A stretch of 5,270 bases of DNA from Caldifarciminota bacterium (GTDB lineage: Bacteria; Hydrothermota; Tepidihabitantia; B3-TA06), in assembly GCA_014729665.1 (NCBI GenBank), contig WJJO01000050.1:1-5270 (forward strand), written 5' to 3'. The number at the start of each line of letters is the position of its first letter. Positions within the stretch are counted from its first letter, which is position 1. The translations under genes and the position numbers were made by a program. The notes beneath the pieces are model-generated. The model saw only the letters and a list, made by a program, of their open reading frames with translations. It had not been told where the DNA came from and made no database searches. Below are positions 1 to 5,270 of this stretch, piece after piece.

Positions 1-459
1 CCAAAACGGCTTTACAGATCGATCAAGGGTGAGGTTCCTGAAGGCTCATACACCGAGGAGATAGGCAAGGCAAAGACCGTTACCGAAGGTGACGACGTCA
101 CACTGGTTACCTATGGGACTATGCTTCATACGGCAAAGGAGGCGGCCGGAAGAGCTTCTGCAGAAGGCATCTCAGCCGAGGTAATCGACCTAAGGACAAT
201 TGCACCTTACGACGGTGAAGCGATACTTGCCTCTGTCCGCAAAACCGGGCGGCTGGTTATCGTAGTCGAAGCTCCGTCGATTGCCTCGATGGCCTCCGAG
301 ATTGCCGCCTTTGTCGCAGAGGAGGCGGTGGAGTATCTGGAGGCTCCTGTTACGAGAGTCACCGGCTACGACACACCATACCCTTATGCATTAGATCACC
401 TCTACCTGCCCGATGCAGACAGGGTGTATGAGGCAGTTAAAAAAACCGTTAACTTCTGA
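1..459 (+). CDS. 2-oxo acid dehydrogenase E1 component, beta subunit (C-terminal part, probably branched-chain type)
   Basis: This is the 3' end of the gene; 152 residues are visible and the reading frame is open from base 1 to TGA at 457-459. The visible start PKRLYRSIKGEVPEG is typical of the inter-domain segment of 2-oxoisovalerate dehydrogenase beta chains. It is followed by the transketolase C-terminal domain: DDVTLVTYGTM (residues 31-41), then EVIDLRTIAPYD, then a strand ending VVEAPS, then RVTGYDTPYPYA near the end. In the family, E1 alpha2-beta2 uses thiamine diphosphate to decarboxylate a 2-oxo acid and passes the acyl group to lipoyl-E2 in the cytoplasm. The next gene is E2, 11 bases away, which supports the call. 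The loop after VVEAP reads SIASMAS where relatives usually have a glycine-rich RTGGFG-like stretch. Substrate (branched-chain acids versus pyruvate) is an inference; the E1 beta identity is secure. The ATG at 121 is internal, not the start. Confidence 0.93.
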   Translation, partial: PKRLYRSIKGEVPEGSYTEEIGKAKTVTEGDDVTLVTYGTMLHTAKEAAGRASAEGISAEVIDLRTIAPYDGEAILASVRKTGRLVIVVEAPSIASMASEIAAFVAEEAVEYLEAPVTRVTGYDTPYPYALDHLYLPDADRVYEAVKKTVNF

Positions 460-460
460 C

Positions 461-466
461 GGAGGG
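461..466 (+). promoter_or_regulatory. Ribosome binding site of the E2 gene
   Basis: GGAGGG lies four bases before the ATG at 471 and begins one base after the E1 beta stop codon (457-459). The match to the Shine-Dalgarno sequence is strong and fixes the E2 start. The closeness to the preceding stop makes translational coupling of E1 beta and E2 likely. Confidence 0.8.
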
Positions 467-470
467 ATTA

Positions 471-1757
471 ATGACTAAAGAGTTCAAGATGCCGATGGTA
501 GCAGAAAGCGTTGTTGAGGGTGAGGTCGGCAAGTGGTTTGTAAAGGAGGGGGATTTCGTCAAGATGGACCAGCCTCTTCTGGAAGTGTTGACAGACAAGG
601 TTAACGTTGAGATACCCTCACCTATCCAGGGTAAGCTTTCCAAGATAGTGGTTCAGGAGGGGAAGATTGCCCAGGTGGGCGATGTTCTGGCCATATTCGA
701 AGAGGCTGGTGAGGTTGAGACTGAGAAAGAGTCTAAGCCTGAGCCGGATTCAACTGCTGCAGACGTACATAAACCTGAACCCGCAAGGAAACCTGAAGGA
801 CACAAGCCCCTTGCCGCACCCGCGGTTCGCCGCAAGGCCCGCGAGATGGGAATCGATTTAGCACTTGTTGAAGGTTCTGGCCCGGGCGGCAGGATAACCG
901 AGACCGACCTCGAGAAATACTACTCCAGGCCATCTGAAGCTCCTGAAGAACCTGAGCCTCCCGCCAAACCCGAACCCGTTCCTGCGCCTCCCCCTGAGCC
1001 TGAACCACCCGCTCCCGAGGAGAAACCCGCTTTGCCAAAGTCGAAACCTGCCGGCGAGGAGGAGCGTATTCCCTTCAGGGGTATACGTCGCACGGTCGCG
1101 AAGCAGATGGTCAAGTCAAGACAGATAACGGTTTCGACACTCCACGTGGATACAGCCGACGTGACCGACCTGGTTGAGTTAAGGGAAACCGAGAAACGCA
1201 AGGCCTCCGAGAAGGGGGTCAAACTTACCTATCTGCCCTTTTTTATTAAGGCCGCGGTTGCGGCACTCAAGGCCTACCCCATAGTCAATTCCTCTCTTGA
1301 GGATGAAACGGAAGAGATAATCCTCAAGCATTACTACAACATCGGGATAGCGGTAGCTACGGATGACGGACTGGTCGTACCCGTTGTAAAGGATGCCGAC
1401 ACCAAGGATATATGGCAGTTGGCAAGGGATATCAAGGAGTTGGCGGATAAGGCCCGTTCCGGGAAGCTTGCGCTGGATGACGTGCAGGGCTCGACCTTCT
1501 CCCTGACTAACATAGGTTCACTGAGCGGTCAGATCTCTTTTCCGATTATCAATCACCCCAACGCGGCTACTACGGGGATACAGAGCATCACTAAGAAGCC
1601 GGTTGTCCGTGACGACAGGATAGAGATCAGGCACGTTGTAAACCTTTCCATGGCCTTCGATCACAGGATATTCGACGGCGCGGTTGCATCTCAGTTCACC
1701 TCGGAGATGATCCGCAGGTTGGAGACCCCTGCGCTGTTGTTCTGGGAAGAGGGCTAA
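471..1757 (+). CDS. 2-oxo acid dehydrogenase E2 component (lipoyl dihydrolipoamide acyltransferase)
   Basis: Complete 428-residue core enzyme of a 2-oxo acid dehydrogenase complex. It accepts the acyl group from E1 on a swinging lipoyl-lysine and transfers it to coenzyme A. Domains in order: one lipoyl domain (about 1-78) with the lipoylation motif TDKVN, Lys43 being the expected lipoylated residue; a Lys/Pro/Glu linker (about 81-113); a peripheral subunit-binding domain (about 114-150, APAVRRKAREMGIDL to GPGGRITETDLEKY) that holds E1 and E3; a long Pro/Glu linker (about 152-200); and the catalytic acyltransferase domain (about 200-428). The latter has STFSLTNIGSLSG and the active-site motif DHRIFDGA, giving His398 and Asp402. 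The length is normal for a one-lipoyl E2. The start is set by GGAGGG at 461. It is co-transcribed with E1 beta; no E3 gene follows. Two TAA stops occur in tandem (1755-1760). Branched-chain, pyruvate or acetoin specificity cannot be settled from E2 alone; the E1 beta neighbour favours branched-chain. Confidence 0.96.
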   Translation: MTKEFKMPMVAESVVEGEVGKWFVKEGDFVKMDQPLLEVLTDKVNVEIPSPIQGKLSKIVVQEGKIAQVGDVLAIFEEAGEVETEKESKPEPDSTAADVHKPEPARKPEGHKPLAAPAVRRKAREMGIDLALVEGSGPGGRITETDLEKYYSRPSEAPEEPEPPAKPEPVPAPPPEPEPPAPEEKPALPKSKPAGEEERIPFRGIRRTVAKQMVKSRQITVSTLHVDTADVTDLVELRETEKRKASEKGVKLTYLPFFIKAAVAALKAYPIVNSSLEDETEEIILKHYYNIGIAVATDDGLVVPVVKDADTKDIWQLARDIKELADKARSGKLALDDVQGSTFSLTNIGSLSGQISFPIINHPNAATTGIQSITKKPVVRDDRIEIRHVVNLSMAFDHRIFDGAVASQFTSEMIRRLETPALLFWEEG

Positions 1758-1860
1758 TAAACGGTCGACACCGCATAGAACCTAAGTGATTTGAGAGTTA
1801 ACCTGACCGTATCGTCTGACGAAGATCTAATTAACTGAATCATCTTTAAGATCAAAGAAC

Positions 1861-1888
1861 TTGACAACCTGAGTTAATAAGATATTCT
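1861..1888 (+). promoter_or_regulatory. Candidate sigma-70-type promoter for the protease gene
   Basis: A perfect TTGACA (-35) at 1861-1866 is followed, after 16 bases, by TATTCT at 1883-1888, which matches the TATAAT -10 consensus in four of six positions. The spacing is acceptable, and transcription would start in the mid-1890s, leaving a short leader before the ATG at 1922. The location in the only sizeable gap upstream of the protease supports it. The weak -10 and the unknown sigma factors of this organism keep this provisional. Confidence 0.5.
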
Positions 1889-1906
1889 ACCCTTGCAAAC
1901 ATCCCG

Positions 1907-1913
1907 AAAGGAG
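1907..1913 (+). promoter_or_regulatory. Ribosome binding site of the protease gene
   Basis: AAAGGAG ends eight bases before the ATG at 1922, an ideal spacing. It decides the start: the frame stays open upstream to just after a TGA at 1862-1864, but that stretch has no ATG, GTG or TTG codon in frame, and the next internal ATG (1940) would be much too far from this site. Confidence 0.8.
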
Positions 1914-1921
1914 TCGTATTA

Positions 1922-4573
1922 ATGCAGTGTATCGTATTTATGTTACTCGTGGGTGGAGTAGTGAATCCGGTGAAGACTACCTTCATCCCTGAGCCCGACC
2001 CAGATAACCATTTGATTGAATTAAGAACCAGGGAGATTAATACACGAAACACAACCGTGATGACCCTCGACGCTGCCGATTCCCGAAGACCGATGCATTT
2101 TCTGGTTCATTTCGGCCACAGAGTATCTGAAGATGACAGGATGTTACTGGAGTCTGAGGGCTTGATAGTAGAAGGATACATAAGACACGGAGCATTCCTT
2201 GTGTACGGGGAACCTGAGTCCGCCCGCAGGCTTCTTGCAAGTGGCATCATCGACTGGTATGGAGCGTATCTCGCACGAGATAAGATAGAACCGGTTCTTC
2301 AGGGCAGGGAGGATATAGTCGAAATGGAGGTTATGCTATTCCCCGGTGCGGATTTTGAGAAGACTATTGAGGACTTTCGCGATCTTGGCGCCGAGATTAT
2401 TAGTGCTTCAGAAAATGAATATAACGGTAAACTGATAATCAAACTCATCACTATATTTCTATTTGATGCCGCGTCTCTGGATGGTGTACGCTGGATAGAA
2501 CCTACTTACGAAATAGACTGGGACAACGACCAATGCCAGTGGGTTATCCAGACCTGGGTGGAGGGCAACCGCAGGGTCTGGGAGATGGGGCTTGACGGAG
2601 AAGGCGTGATAGGCTCTACTTCAGATACCGGTATTAGAACCGATCATATTGCCTTCAGGGATTCCACAATATCTATAACCGACTGGGGGGATTATCCCGA
2701 GCACCGTAAGATAGTCGCTTATAAGCCCTCAACCCTAGGGGCGTGTTTCGGGGACGATCATTCTTCGGGGCACGGTACCCATACCGCCGGTACAGTGTGT
2801 GGGGACGATTCGTACTGGGGAGGTACATCCGTGTATAACGGGATGGCACCAAAGACCCGATTGTATTTCGTTGATCTGGGAGGAAACGGCAATACCGAGG
2901 TGTTCCCTGCCGACTACCGCGACCTGTGGGGAATGCCGCAGGAAGGCAACGAAGCGGGTCATGCTAAATTCATATCCAACAGCTGGAGTGTCGGTTTCGG
3001 CTACAATTCACACGCCTGGGAATCCGACTACTTCGCATGGGAGCACCCCGAGTTCTTGATAATCGGTACGGCGGGAAACAACGATCCCGAGATAGGTGCT
3101 CCTAAAACCGCCAAGAATATAATGACGGTCGGGGCAACGCTTAACGGCACCCAGGCTAACTATGCGGCTTGGTATTCGAATCCCGGGCCTGCGCCTGATG
3201 GAAGGATTAAACCTACTATAGTAGCCCCGGGGACAGACGTTAACTCGGCAAGCGCCTCAGGACCGAGCGGATACCATAAACTGACCGGAACAAGCATGGC
3301 CTGTCCTGCCGTTGCGGGAGGGGTTGCACTCCTGACACAGTACTTCAGGGATGGATGGTATCCATCAGGTTCTCCTAATCCAGGAAATGGTTTCGATCCC
3401 TCGGCTGCGCTTTTGAAGGCCCTTGTCGTTGCCTCCGCCGATGCGGATTTCCCGGGTGTAACCATTCCCAATAATAAGATAGGATGGGGACGATTAGACA
3501 TTGACTCGGTTCTATATTTCTCCGGAGACACAAGAAAACTGTATCTCTTAGATGATACGACGGGACTGGTAATCACTGAGAGAACCTGTTTTCAAATAAC
3601 CATACAATCAGCCGACTACCCTCTCAGGGTTTGTCTGGTGTGGACAGATCCTCCTCCGGAGATGTGCGCTCTAAAACAACTAGTCAATAATCTCGATCTG
3701 GAAGTAGAAGAACCCGGGGGGAAGATTTATAAAGGGAACAATCTCCAAATGAGTTGGTCGCAATCCCACGGTTCTGCCGATTATGTAAACGTTGTTGAAC
3801 TTGTGCGTATCAAGGAACCGGACGAAGGCAACTGGACGATAACGGTAAAAGGGACGGATATCCCACAGGGTCCTCAGCCGTTTTCGGTTGTGGCGACGGG
3901 CGATCTTTGTTACCGTGATATTGAACTTGTTACGGATGGTATCGAGATCGATGATGAAGGCCAGGCAATACCCAACCACGGAATAGATCCCGGAGAAAAA
4001 GTATGGGTCTATACCCGTGTAGCCAATCAAGGCTCAGAATGTGCAGAAGGCGTTTCGGGCAGACTCTTTCCGGATACAGACCTCATCCAGGTTCTATCCG
4101 GAATCGCGGATTTCGGCAATATCCCGCCCGGTGAGTGCACCCAAGGCCCGTTTCAAATCGACGTTTCATCGGGTATCGAATTGGAAGAGGAGGTGGATTT
4201 ATATCTGGAGGTGACAACTAAAGACTCAGGGTACGTAAAGACGCTCGTATATCCGGTAACCATCGGGGTAGGGATCGAAGAGTTGGCAGGTGAGGCTGCA
4301 TCCTTCCTTGAAGTTACCCAATCACCGTTCCGGAATCATCTGGGAATCCGGTTCAGCTTACCAGATAAAGGCACAGTTCGTCTGGAGCTGTTCGATGAAA
4401 CCGGGCGAAGGGTTCGCATACTTCTTGACGATAAGGTTCATCCTACGGGATTTGGAGCATACACATTCGCCGCCGTCGACGATCAGCAAAGACCAATACC
4501 CGCGGGTGTTTACTTCGTAAGGTTAACCTCAGGGAATAGACAGATTGTGTGTAAGGGGTTGAAGATTAAGTAA
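1922..4573 (+). CDS. Secreted subtilisin-like serine protease (S8, KP-43-like) with C-terminal sorting-type domain
   Basis: Complete 883-residue peptidase. Regions: a short hydrophobic leader (about 1-17); a propeptide (about 55-200) that reads as two similar halves; the S8 catalytic domain (about 203-530); a KP-43-like beta-barrel (about 536-662, CLVWTDPPP, LVNNLDLEV and GNWTITVKG blocks); an additional beta domain (about 664-783); and a C-terminal module (about 795-883) with the pattern VRLELFDETGRRV ... IPAGVYFVRL found in FlgD-like and type IX secretion sorting domains. The catalytic residues are all present: Asp235 (SDTGI), His284 (GHGTHTAG), oxyanion Asn386 (TAGNND) and Ser458 (GTSMACP). 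PKTAKNIMTVGA and DGRIKPTIVAPGT are further family blocks. By comparison with KP-43, propeptide cleavage should fall near Asn202. It probably degrades extracellular protein for nutrition, or acts on the cell surface. The leader has no Lys or Arg before its hydrophobic core, which is unusual. The gene appears monocistronic, with its own promoter candidate, and converges with purQ. Family and active site are secure; substrate and export route are inferred. Confidence 0.95.
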   Translation: MQCIVFMLLVGGVVNPVKTTFIPEPDPDNHLIELRTREINTRNTTVMTLDAADSRRPMHFLVHFGHRVSEDDRMLLESEGLIVEGYIRHGAFLVYGEPESARRLLASGIIDWYGAYLARDKIEPVLQGREDIVEMEVMLFPGADFEKTIEDFRDLGAEIISASENEYNGKLIIKLITIFLFDAASLDGVRWIEPTYEIDWDNDQCQWVIQTWVEGNRRVWEMGLDGEGVIGSTSDTGIRTDHIAFRDSTISITDWGDYPEHRKIVAYKPSTLGACFGDDHSSGHGTHTAGTVCGDDSYWGGTSVYNGMAPKTRLYFVDLGGNGNTEVFPADYRDLWGMPQEGNEAGHAKFISNSWSVGFGYNSHAWESDYFAWEHPEFLIIGTAGNNDPEIGAPKTAKNIMTVGATLNGTQANYAAWYSNPGPAPDGRIKPTIVAPGTDVNSASASGPSGYHKLTGTSMACPAVAGGVALLTQYFRDGWYPSGSPNPGNGFDPSAALLKALVVASADADFPGVTIPNNKIGWGRLDIDSVLYFSGDTRKLYLLDDTTGLVITERTCFQITIQSADYPLRVCLVWTDPPPEMCALKQLVNNLDLEVEEPGGKIYKGNNLQMSWSQSHGSADYVNVVELVRIKEPDEGNWTITVKGTDIPQGPQPFSVVATGDLCYRDIELVTDGIEIDDEGQAIPNHGIDPGEKVWVYTRVANQGSECAEGVSGRLFPDTDLIQVLSGIADFGNIPPGECTQGPFQIDVSSGIELEEEVDLYLEVTTKDSGYVKTLVYPVTIGVGIEELAGEAASFLEVTQSPFRNHLGIRFSLPDKGTVRLELFDETGRRVRILLDDKVHPTGFGAYTFAAVDDQQRPIPAGVYFVRLTSGNRQIVCKGLKIK

Positions 4574-4622
4574 GGTTTTCAACGAATACATCAGGATTCA
4601 AACGGTATAATCTTTGGTAAAA
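4574..4622. other. Convergent gap between the protease gene and purQ
   Basis: These 49 bases separate two genes that end towards each other. I looked for a bidirectional terminator and found no G+C-rich hairpin followed by a T run on either strand, so nothing specific is annotated here. Confidence 0.6.
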
Positions 4623-5270
4623 TCAAGAAAAACGTTTTTGCGCCTTTCCTATGAGATTGGCAAGCAGGAGATAGCCGTGGGGTTGGCCCTGGAACTCACC
4701 ACGTGTATGAGCGGGATGCTGCTGGGGGAGTACGAACCTTTCAGGATGAGGCATAAGCCCCATTACTTGGCCTGTAGAATCAGTAATAGCTGCGATGTGG
4801 CCGTCGGAACCGTTCGGATCGTCGGGATATTTTGGTTGCTTCCCTTCACTGGTCGAATAGCAGAATAGAACTCTCCCTTCGGCATGGAGCCTGCGAAGCG
4901 CCTTCTTGTCTCGGGTTACGAAACGACCCTCCGCATGGGCAACCGGTAGGGTTATTACCGAAGGCAATCCCTTTGTCCAGAATTTCTTATTTTCCGTCTT
5001 AAGATATACCCATCTATCCTCAAATTTCAGTGATTTATTCGGTGCCAAGGTAACGGAAGGTGTCTCGAAGGGTTCCTCAAAAGCGGGAAGAAGCCCGCAT
5101 CTTACAAGTATCTGAAACCCGTTGCATATCCCCAGGATAAACTTTCCTTCTGAAAGGAATGCTTTAATCTCTTCGCCAAGACTGTGCTTAAACTCTACCG
5201 CGAAGATATTCCCCGCACCTGCATAGTCGCCATAGGTGAAACCTCCTGGTAATACCAGGATGTGGTAGTC
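4623..5270 (-). CDS. purQ: Phosphoribosylformylglycinamidine synthase subunit PurQ (glutamine amidotransferase), 5' end missing
   Basis: On the minus strand the frame is open from the window edge (5270) to TGA at 4625-4623, giving 215 residues. PurQ releases ammonia from glutamine for PurL, which converts FGAR to FGAM in step four of purine synthesis in the cytoplasm. The fragment opens with DYHILVLPGGFTYGDYAGAG, the class I amidotransferase oxyanion region. The nucleophile is in LGICNGFQIL (Cys at 5126-5124), and the His-Glu of the triad is in LMPHPERF. PVAHAEGRF and DPNGSDGHIAAI are PurQ-specific blocks. About 50-60 N-terminal residues should lie beyond the window, giving a total near 265-275 residues. 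That is longer than the roughly 225 of Bacillus-type PurQ, because of extra sequence before and after the PHPER motif. The TTG at 5048-5046 lies inside the gene and is not the start. purL, purS or other pur genes may lie upstream, outside the window. Identity is secure. Confidence 0.95.
   Translation of the reverse strand, partial: DYHILVLPGGFTYGDYAGAGNIFAVEFKHSLGEEIKAFLSEGKFILGICNGFQILVRCGLLPAFEEPFETPSVTLAPNKSLKFEDRWVYLKTENKKFWTKGLPSVITLPVAHAEGRFVTRDKKALRRLHAEGRVLFCYSTSEGKQPKYPDDPNGSDGHIAAITDSTGQVMGLMPHPERFVLPQQHPAHTRGEFQGQPHGYLLLANLIGKAQKRFS

Larger units (their letters stand above)
1758..1921. other. Intergenic region between the E2 gene and the protease gene
   Basis: These 164 bases contain no supported gene. 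They are richer in A and T than the flanking genes towards their 3' end. Three small dyads are visible: CGGT/ACCG around CGAC (1762-1773), TCGTC-T-GACGA (1812-1822) and ATCTT-T-AAGAT (1842-1852). None is followed by a T run, so no intrinsic terminator for the E2 operon can be supported. A promoter candidate and a ribosome site for the protease fill the 3' third and are listed separately. Confidence 0.7.

Noticed and set aside
733..1038. Open frame of about 100 codons on the minus strand inside the E2 gene
   Set aside because: It is antisense to the Pro/Glu linker region of a secure E2 gene. The composition is an artefact of the Pro-rich codons and it shows no recognisable domain.
1761..1810. 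Possible E2 operon terminator (ACGGTC at 1761-1766 with GACCGT at 1805-1810, or the small CGGT/ACCG hairpin)
   Set aside because: The long pairing would need a 38-base loop, the short one has only four pairs, and neither is followed by a T run.
3160..3576. Open frame of 138 codons on the minus strand inside the protease gene
   Set aside because: It is fully contained antisense to the conserved catalytic Ser region and beta-barrel of the protease. It has no ribosome site or family features.
3680..4030. Open frame of 116 codons on the minus strand inside the protease gene
   Set aside because: It is antisense to the beta-barrel domain, which is clearly coding on the plus strand. No family features were seen.
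5046..5048. TTG as a possible start of a short 141-residue gene on the minus strand
   Set aside because: The frame continues upstream through the Cys nucleophile motif and the LPGGF motif to the window edge, so the TTG codes for an internal leucine.
5083..5098. Hairpin GCGGG-AAGAAG-CCCGC
   Set aside because: It is inside purQ, far from its stop, and has no following T run, so it is not a terminator.
4614..5115. Plus-strand open frames across the purQ region
   Set aside because: The minus strand here encodes PurQ with intact catalytic motifs, so these are shadows.
5245..5259. Palindrome CCTGGTA-A-TACCAGG
   Set aside because: It lies on conserved codons for VLPGG in purQ and is most simply a coding coincidence.

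Overview
The window holds four protein-coding genes and no RNA genes, mobile elements or CRISPR arrays that I can see. Two genes are cut by the window edges. The layout is: (1) the 3' end of a 2-oxo acid dehydrogenase E1 beta gene, + strand, 1-459; (2) the complete E2 lipoyl acyltransferase gene of the same complex, + strand, 471-1757; (3) a 164-base gap carrying a candidate promoter; (4) a complete secreted subtilisin-like protease gene, + strand, 1922-4573; (5) a 49-base convergent gap; (6) most of purQ, - strand, 4623 to the window end, with its 5' end missing.

E1 beta and E2 are 11 bases apart and form the end of an operon. Together with an E1 alpha (expected upstream, not visible) and an E3 encoded elsewhere, they would oxidatively decarboxylate branched-chain 2-oxo acids or pyruvate to acyl-CoA. 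The E1 beta sequence looks more like the branched-chain type. The protease is a separate unit with its own promoter candidate and ribosome site. It has the KP-43-like S8 architecture: two-part propeptide, catalytic domain with Asp/His/Asn/Ser all present, and a beta-barrel. To this are added an extra beta domain and a C-terminal module resembling the FlgD-like or type IX secretion sorting domains. PurQ belongs to purine biosynthesis and has no functional link to its neighbours.

The organism is a bacterium of moderate G+C that uses AGG/AGA arginine and ATA isoleucine codons freely and places C-terminal sorting-type domains on secreted proteins. That combination fits poorly cultured lineages such as WOR-3, TA06, Cloacimonadota or Zixibacteria, or the wider Fibrobacterota-Chlorobiota-Bacteroidota group. 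This is an inference from style, not a placement.

I found no convincing undescribed system. The points most worth checking are in the protease (leader, paired cysteines, C-terminal tail) and in the small dyads upstream of its promoter.
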